A stretch of DNA of 64,000 nt from Limnohabitans sp. (GTDB taxonomy: Bacteria; Pseudomonadota; Gammaproteobacteria; Burkholderiales; Burkholderiaceae_C): positions 62,001-126,000 of the forward strand of contig NZ_JAOASQ010000023.1 in NCBI RefSeq assembly GCF_030158565.1, in the 5' to 3' direction. Below the pieces are notes generated by a model. It saw nothing but the letters and a program-made list of their open reading frames with translations, was not told where the DNA came from and searched no databases. The translations under genes and the position numbers were made by a program. Below are positions 52,739-62,454 of this stretch, in pieces; the first letter of the stretch is position 1, and each line of letters starts with the position of its first letter.

Positions 52739-53209
52739 TCAAGTTTGAGCCGACATGGGCACAAAACTGGCACGGGCCTCACCATCCAGTTGCGTGGTGA
52801 GTGTTTGCAGCAAAGCCATGAATTGCGCACGCTCGGCCGCATTGAAAGGACTCAGGAGCATGTCGTGCGCTTTTTGAACCGGCTCGTTCGCTTCCTGCAG
52901 CAAGCGCCGACCTGCGGCGGTCAAGCTCACGGACATCTGCCGACGGTTTTCTGATGAGATCGTGCGCTGGCAAAAACCCCGCTCTTCCAGACCCTTGAGG
53001 ACCCTGAGCACCGTCACTTTGTCAAAAGCCAGAGCACGGGCCAAACTGGACTGGTCAATGCCTGCTTGTTCCTGAATGATGCACAACACCCCATATTGAG
53101 CGGGCGTGAGCGCAAGCTCAGCACAAGCACGCTCAAAGATCGAGGCCGATATTTGGTGCGCCCTGCGCAACAAAAAACCCGGACGTTGGTAAATGGTTTG
53201 TATGGGCAT
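52739..53209 (-). CDS. MarR-family transcriptional regulator
   Basis: 156 residues from ATG 53209 (MPIQTIYQRPGFLLRRAHQISASIF). Winged HTH about 45-110 with LTPAQYGVLCIIQEQAGIDQSSLARALAFDKVTVLRVLKGLEERG and the wing SSENRRQMSVSLT. An upstream ATG (53266) would add 19 residues and overlap the operator. Divergent from a tctC-like gene; the shared palindrome upstream of tctC and of the monooxygenase is its likely binding site. Such regulators usually respond to an aromatic or heterocyclic acid. Confidence 0.87.
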   Translation of the reverse strand: MPIQTIYQRPGFLLRRAHQISASIFERACAELALTPAQYGVLCIIQEQAGIDQSSLARALAFDKVTVLRVLKGLEERGFCQRTISSENRRQMSVSLTAAGRRLLQEANEPVQKAHDMLLSPFNAAERAQFMALLQTLTTQLDGEARASFVPMSAQT

Positions 53210-53258
53210 AGGGCAGGGATTCCCTGAATAAGCAGACGCGTTTGGATGGTGAATAATT

Positions 53259-53272
53259 GTTTGCATACTAAC
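53259..53272. promoter_or_regulatory. Candidate MarR operator 1 (marR-tctC intergenic)
   Basis: GTTTGCATACTAAC, matching 12 of 14 positions of the palindrome GTTAGCATGCTAAC, in the divergent promoter region. Confidence 0.55.
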
Positions 53273-53288
53273 GCAAGGAGATCCCACG

Positions 53289-54272
53289 ATGCCCTCATCT
53301 CGACGACACCTGTCCGCGCTTTTGGCCTCAGCCCTGGTGCTTTGCGCTTTGGCCCCCATCGCCTGGGCTCAAACCAACACAGGCACCGCACCACTGAAGT
53401 TGATCGTGCCCTTCACACCGGGCACAGGCATCGATCTGATTGCACGCACACTGGGGCCCAAACTGTCACAACGCCTGAACCGGCCAGTCGTGGTTGAAAA
53501 CCGTGTCGGCGCATCCGGCAACATCGGCACCGAAGCCGTGGTGCGGGCCGCACCGGACGGTGCCACCTTGCTCGTGAGTGTCAACACTTTGGTGATGAAC
53601 CGTGCGCTTTATCCCGGCATGAGTTTTGATCCTGTCAAAGACCTGGTACCTGTCTCGCAAACCAGCTGGGGACAGCTGCTGCTGGTCACCCATCCGAAGT
53701 CGAACTACAAAACGGCCACTGAACTGGTAGAAGCCGCCCGCAAGCAACCAGGCCGCATCAATTACGCCTCGCCCGGTGTGGGGACACCGCACCATTTGTC
53801 GATGGAGCTTTTCAAGAGCACGGCAGGTGTGTTTCTGACCCACATTCCTTATCGAGGCACTGGCCCTGCGGTGACGGACTTGCTTGGGGGTCAAGTGGAT
53901 GCCATGTTCTTGCCCATCCATGTGGCCTTGACGCACATCCGATCTGGGCGCCTGGTGGCACTGGGCATTGGCAGCGACAAACGCCACCCCCTGCTGCCCG
54001 AACTGCCGACCCTGGCCGAAGCCAAGGCGGGCGATGTGAATGTGGGCATGTGGTTTGGCGTCTTTGCGCCCAAGGGCACGCCAGCCGACATCGTCAACCT
54101 CTACAACAGCGAAATCAACCAGTTGCTCGGCAGCGAGGATGTGAAGAAAGCCTTTGTATCGCAAGGCATGGACCCCAGTGGCAGCACGGTCCAGGCTTTT
54201 GCACAACTGGTTGAGCGCGATGCCGAGCGTTGGGCCCGCGTGATCAAAGCCCAGGGCATCAAAGCCGATTGA
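53289..54272 (+). CDS. Bug/TctC-family periplasmic solute-binding protein
   Basis: 327 residues; signal peptide about 1-27 (LLASALVLCALAPIAWAQ). Conserved Bug pattern: LKLIVPFTPGTGIDLIARTLGPKLSQRLNRPVVVENRVGASGNIGTEAVVRAAPDGATLL, with the YNSEINQLL C-terminal part. Binds a carboxylated substrate for a tripartite tricarboxylate transporter, or acts as a sensor. AAGGAG precedes the ATG. No TctA/TctB genes nearby, typical of the many orphan Bug proteins in this order. Confidence 0.93.
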   Translation: MPSSRRHLSALLASALVLCALAPIAWAQTNTGTAPLKLIVPFTPGTGIDLIARTLGPKLSQRLNRPVVVENRVGASGNIGTEAVVRAAPDGATLLVSVNTLVMNRALYPGMSFDPVKDLVPVSQTSWGQLLLVTHPKSNYKTATELVEAARKQPGRINYASPGVGTPHHLSMELFKSTAGVFLTHIPYRGTGPAVTDLLGGQVDAMFLPIHVALTHIRSGRLVALGIGSDKRHPLLPELPTLAEAKAGDVNVGMWFGVFAPKGTPADIVNLYNSEINQLLGSEDVKKAFVSQGMDPSGSTVQAFAQLVERDAERWARVIKAQGIKAD

Positions 54273-54297
54273 GCCTGAAGTACCCAAGGACCTGGTG

Positions 54298-55485
54298 TCA
54301 ACCCGCAGGGTTCATCAAATCCACATGCATCGGGTCGTAGGGGTACAACCAATTGTTTCGTGAAGCGGCGATGTTGCGGTCCTTGAAGGCTTGCTTCATC
54401 TGCTGCGCATCGGCGATGTGGTACAGGTCACCCATCTCGGTGGACTCCCTGACCACGCGTGCGGCACGCGGGGCCCGGTGGTTCTGAAACACCTGCAGGG
54501 CTTGCGCCAAGTGCATGTTCAGCTGCAAGGCGCGGCTGAGCACGGCGGCATCTTCGATGGCCATGGCTGCGCCCTGGGCCATGTAGGGCAAGGTGGGGTG
54601 CACCGCATCGCCCAGCAAAGCCACACGGTCGGTGCACCAATTCATGACGGGCTGACGGTTGTTCAGCGCCCAGCGGAAACACTGGTCGCGGTCTGCGTTT
54701 TCAATGGCGGCACGCACAATCGGGTGCCAGCCTGCGTAATCCTGGTCCAGCTCCTCCCAGGGCTTGCGCGAGGTCCAGGACTCTTCCTCCCAAGGCCGCT
54801 CCACACAGCCCACGAAGTTCAACACCTGCCCCGAGCGCATGTAATACATGACTGCGTGGTTTTTGGGACCGCACCAAATGGATGAAACCATGGCGGGACG
54901 CAAGTCTGGCGCAATCCGCTCAATCGGGATGGCCAAGCGCCAGGCCACCTGCCCAGTGAACACGGGCGGCTCGGTGTCCACCACATGTTTGCGCACGACC
55001 GACTTGATGCCGTCCGAGCCGATGAGCAACTCCGCACGCGCGTGCCGACCGTCTTCAAAGAACACCTCGGCACCTTGACCGTCCTCTTGCACGCGGGCTG
55101 CGCGGTAGCCCAGCTGCAAAGCCTGTGGGTCAAGCTGGTGCACCACATCCATCAAGGCCGCATGCAAATCGACCCGATGCACTTGGTAGTAAGGGTGCCC
55201 ATGTCGCGCCTCATGGTCCTGCCCCAGTTTGATCTCGTGCAGCAGCTCGCCCGTGTCAAATCGGCGGAACTCGAACGCGGTCGGCTTGACCGCCACCGAC
55301 TCCAGCCGCTCTTTGAGCCCCAAGTGGTACAACACCTTCACGGCGTTGGCGCTCATTTGCACCGCGGCACCCACCTCGCTGACCTGCCCGGCTTGCTCAT
55401 AGATGCGCACACGGTGTCCGTCACGCAGCAAACAAGCGGCCGCTGTCAAACCGCCAATTCCGGCTCCGACGAGTGCAATGTCCAT
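54298..55485 (-). CDS. FAD-dependent aromatic monooxygenase (salicylate hydroxylase / NicC-like)
   Basis: 395 residues. GxGxxG FAD motif IALVGAGIGGLTAAACLLRDGHRVRIYEQ (about 3-30), DG motif LLIGSDGIKSVVRKHV, GD motif VALLGDAVHPTLPYMAQGAAMAIEDAAVL. C-terminal NNWLYPYDP resembles 6-hydroxynicotinate 3-monooxygenase (NicC) and salicylate hydroxylases. GAGGG precedes the ATG. Grouped with MarR and Bug genes, so a small aromatic-acid catabolic module is likely; the substrate cannot be named. Confidence 0.87.
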   Translation of the reverse strand: MDIALVGAGIGGLTAAACLLRDGHRVRIYEQAGQVSEVGAAVQMSANAVKVLYHLGLKERLESVAVKPTAFEFRRFDTGELLHEIKLGQDHEARHGHPYYQVHRVDLHAALMDVVHQLDPQALQLGYRAARVQEDGQGAEVFFEDGRHARAELLIGSDGIKSVVRKHVVDTEPPVFTGQVAWRLAIPIERIAPDLRPAMVSSIWCGPKNHAVMYYMRSGQVLNFVGCVERPWEEESWTSRKPWEELDQDYAGWHPIVRAAIENADRDQCFRWALNNRQPVMNWCTDRVALLGDAVHPTLPYMAQGAAMAIEDAAVLSRALQLNMHLAQALQVFQNHRAPRAARVVRESTEMGDLYHIADAQQMKQAFKDRNIAASRNNWLYPYDPMHVDLMNPAG

Positions 55486-55506
55486 GGGTTGACCCTCAAA
55501 AAATCA

Positions 55507-55525
55507 ATGGTTAGCATGCTACCAT
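55507..55525. promoter_or_regulatory. Candidate MarR operator 2 (upstream of the monooxygenase)
   Basis: TAGCATGCTA core flanked by ATGG(T) and CCAT: on the minus strand GGTAGCATGCTAAC, 13 of 14 positions of the same palindrome as at 53259-53272. Located 22 bp before the ATG. Confidence 0.6.
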
Positions 55526-55623
55526 AGAAGCCCATCGAAAGAAGCGCCCAGGCAAACCGGCGATAATCCGCCCCTGCATTCACGTCCGGACCGGGCGCTT
55601 GCCTCCCCCATTTAGGACGACCG

Positions 55624-55947
55624 ATGAAAAAGAACTTCCCCTTGCAAGCCGAAGGCAAGCACCCCGACCGCGTGCTCGAAGCCGTCAAGCACGAGATCCG
55701 CAAATACTTCAAGCGCGAACGCAACCGCGCTGTGCCCAAAGGCGCTGACTTCTGGGACTTCGATTGCAAAGTGGGCCTGACCGAAGACACCGCCGAAGTG
55801 GTGCGCGTGAGTGCGGTGATCGAAGCCGTTGACGCTGCTGCCAAGTCGGGCGCCGCTTCGGTGTATGTGGAGATTTTGAGCAAGCACGGCGTGCGGGTGA
55901 TCAAGGCACGGGACACGGGTTCTGATCAAGAGCCCTCGGAAATCTGA
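55624..55947 (+). CDS. Conserved hypothetical protein (DUF6172-like)
   Basis: 107 residues, opening MKKNFPLQAEGKHPDRVLEAVKHEIRKYFKRERNR with FWDFDCKVGL in the middle. The pattern is conserved in betaproteobacteria and belongs, as far as I can recall, to DUF6172. No signal peptide or catalytic motif. AGGA precedes the ATG. Stand-alone. Confidence 0.75.
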   Translation: MKKNFPLQAEGKHPDRVLEAVKHEIRKYFKRERNRAVPKGADFWDFDCKVGLTEDTAEVVRVSAVIEAVDAAAKSGAASVYVEILSKHGVRVIKARDTGSDQEPSEI

Positions 55948-55992
55948 GGGTGTTCGCTAACGCACCTGAAGACGGTCATTGGCCCTCTTGAG

Positions 55993-56063
55993 GTCATCCC
56001 GGGCTTGACCCGGGATCCATCGAAGGCATAGACACTTGGATCCCGGGTCAAGCCCGGGATGAC
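55993..56063. repeat. REP-like palindromic element with 27-bp perfect arms
   Basis: Two arms that are exact reverse complements (starting GTCATCCCGGGCTTGACCC, ending CCCGGGATGAC) separated by 17 bases. It has the same CCCGGG core as the elements at 39750 and 41465-41699. Lies in the convergent gap between the DUF6172-like gene and rhlE, where it may also stop transcription. Confidence 0.8.
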
Positions 56064-56101
56064 CCAAGGCAGAAAAAGCGCTTGCCCACTCGGACCGCTG
56101 T

Positions 56102-57340
56102 TCAGTTCGGCCGATGACCCAAAGCGGCTGCCCGCAACTTGTCTTTCTTGCTCGGGCGCTTGCCCTTGATGCCGCCATTGCCTTGCGGTGCCGGCGGTTC
56201 ATCCACCGGCTCAAAGCCCGGCACCTGCTCCAGAATCAATTCAAGGCTTTCCCGTTTGCAAATCAGCTGCCAGTGCGCTTGCGCCTCAGCGGTCACAAAG
56301 CTCACCGCATCACCATGCGCCCCGGCGCGGCCTGTGCGGCCGATGCGGTGGGTGTAGTCGGTGGCCGAGCGTGGCAGGTCGTAGTTGACCACCACGGGCA
56401 GCATGGCGATGTCGATGCCGCGTGAGGCCAGGTCGGTGGTGACCACCACATCCCAGCGCCCAGCCTTGAATTCAGCCAGCGTATCTTGCCTTGCGCCCTG
56501 GCTCATCTCGCCATGGAACGGCGTGGCGTAGATGCCCGCCTTGTAGAGCTTGTTCGCCACATGTTCGCAGGCGTAACGCGTGGCGACAAAGACCAGCACC
56601 TGCTTCCAACCGTTTTCGGCAATCAGGTGGCGCAGCAAAGCGGTGCGTGATTTTTCGTCCACCGCGATGGCGCGCTGGGTGATGTCGGGCTTGTGACCTT
56701 CAAAGGCCTCCACCGTGATGCGCACGGGCTCATGCAACAAATTGGTCGCCAGCGCTTCGACCTCGGGGGCGAAGGTGGCGGAGAACAACAAGGTCTGGCG
56801 CTTGGCAGGCAGCAAGGCCAGCACGCGCTGGAGCTCGTCGGCAAAGCCCAAGTCCAGCAAGCGGTCGGCCTCGTCCAGCACCAAGTGCTGCACATTGGCC
56901 AAGTGCACCGCATTGTGGTCGACCAGATCGAGCAGTCGGCCGGGCGTGGCCACCACGATATCGGCACCACCGCGCAAGCCCATCATTTGTGGGTTGATCG
57001 AGACACCGCCATAGACCACCGCCACCTTGAGCCCCGGCTGGTAAGCTAGGTGGGTGAGGATGTCACCGACCTGCACGGCCAGCTCGCGCGTGGGCACCAG
57101 CACCAAGGTGCGGATGGGACGGCGGAAGTTGGTTTGGCGTGGTTGCAGCAGGTGCTGCTGCACCAAAGGCAAAGCAAAAGCCAGCGTCTTGCCCGAGCCG
57201 GTGGGCGCAGTGGCCCACACGTCGGCCGACTTCAGGACCGCCGGAATCGCCTCGGCCTGTATGGGGGTGGGGGCAAACAAGCCCATGTCACCCACGGCAC
57301 GCAAGAGCGTGGGGGTCAAGCCGAGTTGGTCAAAGTTCAA
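56102..57340 (-). CDS. rhlE: DEAD-box RNA helicase (RhlE-type)
   Basis: ATP-dependent RNA unwinding in ribosome assembly or RNA turnover. 412 residues from TTG 57340 (NFDQLGLTPTLLRAV). Q motif APTPIQAEAIP, motif I ATAPTGSGKT, II VLDEADRLLD, III SATF, V TDLASRGIDI, VI HRIGRTGRAG. The C-terminal tail is basic (GIKGKRPSKKDKLRAAALGHR). The start is uncertain: no ATG is available, and another TTG at 57367 would add nine residues. It begins right behind the purH stop. Confidence 0.92.
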   Translation of the reverse strand: MNFDQLGLTPTLLRAVGDMGLFAPTPIQAEAIPAVLKSADVWATAPTGSGKTLAFALPLVQQHLLQPRQTNFRRPIRTLVLVPTRELAVQVGDILTHLAYQPGLKVAVVYGGVSINPQMMGLRGGADIVVATPGRLLDLVDHNAVHLANVQHLVLDEADRLLDLGFADELQRVLALLPAKRQTLLFSATFAPEVEALATNLLHEPVRITVEAFEGHKPDITQRAIAVDEKSRTALLRHLIAENGWKQVLVFVATRYACEHVANKLYKAGIYATPFHGEMSQGARQDTLAEFKAGRWDVVVTTDLASRGIDIAMLPVVVNYDLPRSATDYTHRIGRTGRAGAHGDAVSFVTAEAQAHWQLICKRESLELILEQVPGFEPVDEPPAPQGNGGIKGKRPSKKDKLRAAALGHRPN

Positions 57341-57363
57341 AATGGTCCGATCAATAACGCGGA

Positions 57364-58950
57364 TCAATGGCGGAAGTGACGCACACCCGTGAACACCATC
57401 GCCACGCCGCGCTCGTTGGCGGCGTCGATGACTTCTTGGTCGCGCATGGAGCCACCGGGCTGGGCCACGCAGGTGGCGCCTGCGTCCACCACCACGTCGA
57501 GGCCGTCGCGGAAGGGGAAGAAGGCGTCGCTGGCGACCACGGTGTTTTGCAGGCTCAACTTGGCGGCTTCGGCCTTGATGCTGGCGATGCGGGCGGAGTC
57601 AAGGCGGCTCATTTGGCCAGCACCCACGCCCATGGTCATGCCGTTTTTGCAGAACACGATGGCGTTGGACTTGACGAACTTGGCCACTTTCCACGCGAAC
57701 AGCAGGTCGTTCAGCTCTTCAGGCGTGGGTTGTTTGACGGTGACGATCTTCAAGTCGGCCAGCGCCAACTCGTGGTTGTCGGCGCTTTGCAGCAAGAGGC
57801 CTGAGCCCACGCGCTTGGTCTCCAAGGCGTTGCGCACATGGCCGTAGTTAGCGGGCAAGACGATTTTCATCAAGCGCACATTCACTTTGCTCTTGAACAC
57901 TTCCAGCGCTTCAGCGCTGAAGTCAGGGGCCATCAGCACTTCGACAAACTGCTTGCTCACCGCTTCGGCAGCTGCTTTGTCAACAGGGCGGTTGAAGGCG
58001 ATGATGCCGCCAAACGCGCTGGTGGGGTCGGTTTGGAAAGCCTTGCTGTAGGCCTCAAACGGGTTTGCACCCACGGCTACGCCGCAGGGGTTGGCGTGTT
58101 TGACGATCACACAGGCTGAGGTGTCAAAGCTCTTCACACATTCCCAAGCCGCATCCGCATCGGCGATGTTGTTGTAGCTGAGTTCTTTGCCTTGTAACTG
58201 CACGCCAGTGGCGAGCGAGCCAGCAGCGGGTGCGAGGTCGCGGTACCAGGCGGCTTGCTGGTGGCTGTTTTCGCCGTAGCGCAGGTCTTGCACTTTGACG
58301 TACTGCTCGTTGAACTGGCCGCTGAATTGGGCGCGCTCGGGCACGTATTCTTCGCTCAGTTTTTCTGCTTCAAAGTTCACGCTCGAGAGGTAGTTGCTGA
58401 TCGCGCCGTCGTATTGGCTGATGCGGTTGAACGCGGCCACGGACAAAGCAAAACGCAGCTTGTCGCTGAGTTTGCCGCTGGCTTTGAGTTCGGCCATCAC
58501 GGCGGCGTATTGGCTGGCGTCGGTGACGATGCCCACGTCTTTCCAGTTCTTGGCGGCAGAGCGCACCATGGCGGGGCCGCCGATGTCGATGTTCTCGATC
58601 GCGTCAGCCAGTGTGCAACCGGGCTTGGCCACGGTGGCTTCAAACGGATACAGGTTGACGATGAGCAAATCAATCGTGTCGATGTTGTGTGCCTTCAAAG
58701 CAGCCATGTGCTCGGGCGTGTCGCGACGCGCCAGCAGGCCGCCGTGCACTTTGGGGTGCAAGGTTTTCACACGGCCATCGAGCATTTCGGGGAAGCCTGT
58801 GACTTCGGCCACTTCGGTCACGGGCAAGCCTTGTTCGGCCAAGAGCTTGGCGGTGCCGCCCGTGGAGATCAGGCCCACGCCCAGGGCGTGCAGTGCTTTG
58901 GCCAGGTCGACGATGCCGGTTTTGTCAGAGACGGAGATGAGGGCTCTCAT
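57364..58950 (-). CDS. purH: Bifunctional AICAR formyltransferase / IMP cyclohydrolase
   Basis: Last two steps of IMP synthesis. 528 residues from ATG 58950 ([20 protein letters not shown], canonical; TTG 15 bp upstream not favoured). IMP cyclohydrolase part about 1-195, AICAR transformylase about 200-528 with NPCGVAVG and the terminal GVRHFRH. Located behind fis-dusB on the same strand. Confidence 0.97.
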   Translation of the reverse strand: MRALISVSDKTGIVDLAKALHALGVGLISTGGTAKLLAEQGLPVTEVAEVTGFPEMLDGRVKTLHPKVHGGLLARRDTPEHMAALKAHNIDTIDLLIVNLYPFEATVAKPGCTLADAIENIDIGGPAMVRSAAKNWKDVGIVTDASQYAAVMAELKASGKLSDKLRFALSVAAFNRISQYDGAISNYLSSVNFEAEKLSEEYVPERAQFSGQFNEQYVKVQDLRYGENSHQQAAWYRDLAPAAGSLATGVQLQGKELSYNNIADADAAWECVKSFDTSACVIVKHANPCGVAVGANPFEAYSKAFQTDPTSAFGGIIAFNRPVDKAAAEAVSKQFVEVLMAPDFSAEALEVFKSKVNVRLMKIVLPANYGHVRNALETKRVGSGLLLQSADNHELALADLKIVTVKQPTPEELNDLLFAWKVAKFVKSNAIVFCKNGMTMGVGAGQMSRLDSARIASIKAEAAKLSLQNTVVASDAFFPFRDGLDVVVDAGATCVAQPGGSMRDQEVIDAANERGVAMVFTGVRHFRH

Positions 58951-59049
58951 GGGGACTTTCTTCAAAATTTAAAAGGTATGCGGTAGGTGGCCGAGGTACA
59001 GGGTTTCGGCCTAGGGTGTGCAGCGGCTGGGCATGCGCTCAGCCTGAAT

Positions 59050-59289
59050 TCATTTGAGGAGATCGTGCTCCAGCAATTTTTTGCGCAGGGTGTTGCGGTT
59101 CAGGCCCAGCCATTCGGCGGCACGCGACTGGTTCTGGCCCGACTGGGCCATCACCACATCCAGCAAGGGCTTTTCGACCAGCTTGACCAACATGTCATAC
59201 AGACCAGCAGGGTCGGTGCCGTCCAGGTCGCGGAAATAGGTTTCCAGGTTGCCCCGGATGCAGTGTTCAATCGATTGTGGTTCGCTCAT
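59050..59289 (-). CDS. fis: Fis-family DNA-binding protein
   Basis: 79 residues: nucleoid protein and regulator of rRNA promoters. The HTH is QSRAAEWLGLNRNTLRKKLLEHDLL (Fis signature). The 4-bp overlap with dusB reproduces the dusB-fis operon of enterobacteria. Confidence 0.95.
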   Translation of the reverse strand: MSEPQSIEHCIRGNLETYFRDLDGTDPAGLYDMLVKLVEKPLLDVVMAQSGQNQSRAAEWLGLNRNTLRKKLLEHDLLK

Positions 59290-60317
59290 TCCAATGTCTC
59301 CAAAACCGGCTGCGCTGCCATGACGGGCAAGCGGTCCATCTGGCGGGCCAGGCCATCCAGAAAGTTCGCCACCGCGTCCAGCTGCTGCTGTGCCGTTTCG
59401 AGGGTGTTCATGTGTTCTCTGAAATCGTCGCCACCGGGCAGTGACCGGACATACCAGCCAATGTGTTTGCGCGCCGAGCGCACGCCGGTGTATTCGCCGT
59501 ACAGGCTGTAGTGGTCTTGCAGGTGCTCCAGCAGGGCGCGGCGCACCTCGGCCACCAGGGGCGGTGCCAGGTGTTCGCCCGTGGCCAAGAAGTGGCCGAT
59601 CTCGCGAAAGATCCAGGGGCTGCCTTGCGCGGCGCGCCCGACCATCACGGCATCAGCCCCGGTGAACTTCAGCACATCGCGGGCTTTTTCGGGTGAATCG
59701 ATGTCGCCATTGGCGACCACCGGGATCTTGAGAGCGGCCTTGACGGCGGCCACGGTGTCGTATTCGGCCAAGCCTTTGTAGCCCTGCTCACGGGTGCGGC
59801 CATGCACGGTGACCATCTGCACCCCGGCGCTTTCGGCGGCGCGGGCCAGGCTCAGGGCGTTTTTTTCAGCGTCGCACCAGCCGGTGCGCATTTTCAAAGT
59901 GACGGGCACGCCGTGCGGCAAGGCGGCTTGCACCACGGCAGCAATGATCTCCAGCGCCAGCGGCTCGTCCTGCATCAGGGCCGAACCCGCCCATTTGTTG
60001 CAGACCTTCTTGGCCGGGCAGCCCATGTTGATGTCGATGATCTGCGCGCCCCGGTCGATGTTGTAGCGCGTCGCGTCGGCCATCATCTGCGCTTCGGTGC
60101 CGGCGATTTGCACCGCAATCGGGCCGGGCTCACCCTCGTGGTTGGCGCGGCGCGAGGTTTTGAGCGACTTCCACAGGTCGGGCCGGGAAGTGACCATCTC
60201 GCTCACCGCATAGCCCGCCCCAAACTGCCTGCACAGCTGGCGAAACGGCCTGTCCGTCACCCCGGCCATGGGGGCGACAAACAAGTTGTTCGGCAATAGG
60301 TAAGGACCAATCTGCAT
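59286..60317 (-). CDS. dusB: tRNA-dihydrouridine synthase B
   Basis: FMN enzyme that reduces U17 in the D-loop of tRNA. 343 residues: LFVAPMAGVTDRPFRQLCRQFGAGYAVSEMV, active-site Cys in NMGCPAKKVCNKWAGSALM, VHGRTREQGYKG, and GAVMVGRAAQG-type phosphate loop. First gene of the dusB-fis unit. Confidence 0.96.
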   Translation of the reverse strand: MQIGPYLLPNNLFVAPMAGVTDRPFRQLCRQFGAGYAVSEMVTSRPDLWKSLKTSRRANHEGEPGPIAVQIAGTEAQMMADATRYNIDRGAQIIDINMGCPAKKVCNKWAGSALMQDEPLALEIIAAVVQAALPHGVPVTLKMRTGWCDAEKNALSLARAAESAGVQMVTVHGRTREQGYKGLAEYDTVAAVKAALKIPVVANGDIDSPEKARDVLKFTGADAVMVGRAAQGSPWIFREIGHFLATGEHLAPPLVAEVRRALLEHLQDHYSLYGEYTGVRSARKHIGWYVRSLPGGDDFREHMNTLETAQQQLDAVANFLDGLARQMDRLPVMAAQPVLETLE

Positions 60318-60443
60318 GACTGGGAGTGGGCTCGAAGGGGGTTTGCTTAAAAAGGAGGCACGATTGTAATTGCTTAATATTTCAGCAAATGAAAGCTGTG
60401 TGTGTTAAGCAAAAACACCTGTCCCAGAACGAGGCGGAAGAAC

Positions 60444-62432
60444 TCAAAAACGGCTCGAGGGCTCCGCCACTTGCGGCTGACGCAGCCACCGCGCCATCAA
60501 CTCCAGAATCTGTCTGCGCATGAAGGGCTTGGTCAGGTAATCGTCCATGCCTGCAGCCAGGCAATTGGCTTTGTCGTCGGCCAAGGCATTGGCCGTCAAC
60601 GCCAAGATGGGTTTGCGCACCGCGCCCAGCGCCACTTCTCTGGCACGGATGGCCTTGGTCGCCGCGATGCCGTCCATCTGGGGCATCTGCACGTCCATCA
60701 AGATGATGTCGTAGGGCTCGGACGCGCTCAGATCAACGGCCTCTTGGCCATTGTGGGCCTGCAGGATCCGGCAACCCGCCGCCTTGAGCATGGTGACCAA
60801 GATTTCACGGTTCACATCGTTGTCCTCAGCGATCAGGACGGTGCAATCGAGCGACAAGGGTATTTGCGCAGCCAGCGTGTTTTGCTCGACCGGCATGTCC
60901 TTGAGCCGTGGGCCACAGACTTCAAACCAGAAACACGAGCCTTGCCCAAGCTGGCTGCTGAAGCCCACCTGCCCCCCCATGAGTTCAGCCAGTTGGCGCG
61001 AAATGACCAAGCCCAGACCACTGCCACCATAACGCCGGGCCATGGAAATGTCCGCTTGAGAAAACGCACTGAACAGGCGTTGTGCCTCGTCTTCGCTGAT
61101 GCCGATGCCGGTGTCCTGCACAGTGCAGCGCACCCGGATTTGGCCGTCAGCCTGGCTGGTGTGCGTCAATCTCACCGTGACTTGCCCTTGATCGGTGAAT
61201 TTGACAGCATTCGAGATGAGGTTACTGATGATTTGAGTGAAGCGATGTGGATCACCCAAAATCATCAAGGCAGCGCCATCGCCCGGAGGCTGAAAGACCA
61301 GCTTGAGCCCTTTGTCTTGGGCATGCGGTTCAAACAAGGCAGTGACCTGCCTGGCCGCCAACTCGGGCGCATAGGGCACTTTTTCCAGGTGCAGCATGCC
61401 CGCTTCGATTTTCGAAAAATCGAGGATGTCGTTGATCAGGTACAAAAGCGTTGACGAGGACGAGCTGATCATGCTGATCAGTTTTTTCTGCTGCTCGGTT
61501 GGATCGGTAGAACCGAGCAACTCCGACACGCCGATCAAGCCATTGAGTGGCGTACGGATCTCGTGGCTCATGTTGGCCAAAAATTGGCTCTTGGCGCGGT
61601 TGGCGGCATCGGCATGCTCCTTGGCCAGCAGCAACTCGGCCGTTCGGGCTTGCACCTCGGACTCCAGCTCCTGGCTGTATTGCCCCAGGGCTTTGTCCTT
61701 GTGCTCGATCTGGTCGAGCATGGTGTTGAAGCCCGCCACCAGCTCACCGATCTCATCCTGGCTTTGGACTTGGGCACGTTGGCTGTAATCGTGCACACGG
61801 GTGATGCGACCCATCACATCGGCCAGATCCAGAACGGGCTGGATGATCACCGCAATCCAGCGCCCCAGGAAGTGGCGCACCAAGGTGTAGGCCAACCACA
61901 TGGCCACCACGGCCACCAGCAAAGTGATGGCGATGTCCCACCAGAAATTGTCCAGCCGGGTCCGCACCACCACCACACCAATCTGGTCGCCATCTTGCAC
62001 GATGGGCAAGCGGATCGTGTAACGGCTGAACGTGAGCAAAGAAGTGCGCTCGCCTTTGATCAACTCAACCGGGACAGGTTCAAGCCGCCAAGCGCCATCC
62101 TTGGCTACAGGGTAATGCGCAAAAGGTGTTGAGCGGGAGGGGTCGACATAGATGTCCACCATCTCCACGTTCTTGATGTGCCGGAAAATCTCCAGCTGCT
62201 TTTGCGCACCGGCATGGTCATCAAAACGAACGGCTGCAGCATTGCTCTCGGCGGCCAGCTCGGCCAAACTTTTGGCGGCCGCTTGCGTGGCTTGCAAGGT
62301 TTGGCTGGCCTGCCAAAGCAATGTGACCGCAAAAAACAGCGGCAATACACACCAAATCCCCAGCGCCAAGATGTGGTTGAGCTTCTGCCGCATGGGCAGA
62401 CGCAAAAGTCTCTCTCGACGCCAAAAATTCAT
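60444..62432 (-). CDS. Membrane-bound hybrid sensor histidine kinase
   Basis: 662 residues: TM1 about 20-41, periplasmic sensor about 42-165 (CHASE8-like: [18 protein letters not shown]), TM2 166-188, HAMP about 190-245, coiled coil to 280, HisKA with H290 in [18 protein letters not shown], HATPase ([41 protein letters not shown]), REC with [14 protein letters not shown] and LTKPF. It has no DNA-binding output domain. Lies 22 bp downstream of the YfiR-like gene, which follows a TonB-dependent receptor gene; the three likely form one operon. Confidence 0.92.
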   Translation of the reverse strand: MNFWRRERLLRLPMRQKLNHILALGIWCVLPLFFAVTLLWQASQTLQATQAAAKSLAELAAESNAAAVRFDDHAGAQKQLEIFRHIKNVEMVDIYVDPSRSTPFAHYPVAKDGAWRLEPVPVELIKGERTSLLTFSRYTIRLPIVQDGDQIGVVVVRTRLDNFWWDIAITLLVAVVAMWLAYTLVRHFLGRWIAVIIQPVLDLADVMGRITRVHDYSQRAQVQSQDEIGELVAGFNTMLDQIEHKDKALGQYSQELESEVQARTAELLLAKEHADAANRAKSQFLANMSHEIRTPLNGLIGVSELLGSTDPTEQQKKLISMISSSSSTLLYLINDILDFSKIEAGMLHLEKVPYAPELAARQVTALFEPHAQDKGLKLVFQPPGDGAALMILGDPHRFTQIISNLISNAVKFTDQGQVTVRLTHTSQADGQIRVRCTVQDTGIGISEDEAQRLFSAFSQADISMARRYGGSGLGLVISRQLAELMGGQVGFSSQLGQGSCFWFEVCGPRLKDMPVEQNTLAAQIPLSLDCTVLIAEDNDVNREILVTMLKAAGCRILQAHNGQEAVDLSASEPYDIILMDVQMPQMDGIAATKAIRAREVALGAVRKPILALTANALADDKANCLAAGMDDYLTKPFMRRQILELMARWLRQPQVAEPSSRF

Positions 62433-62454
62433 GCGTAATACTGTACGAAATTTT

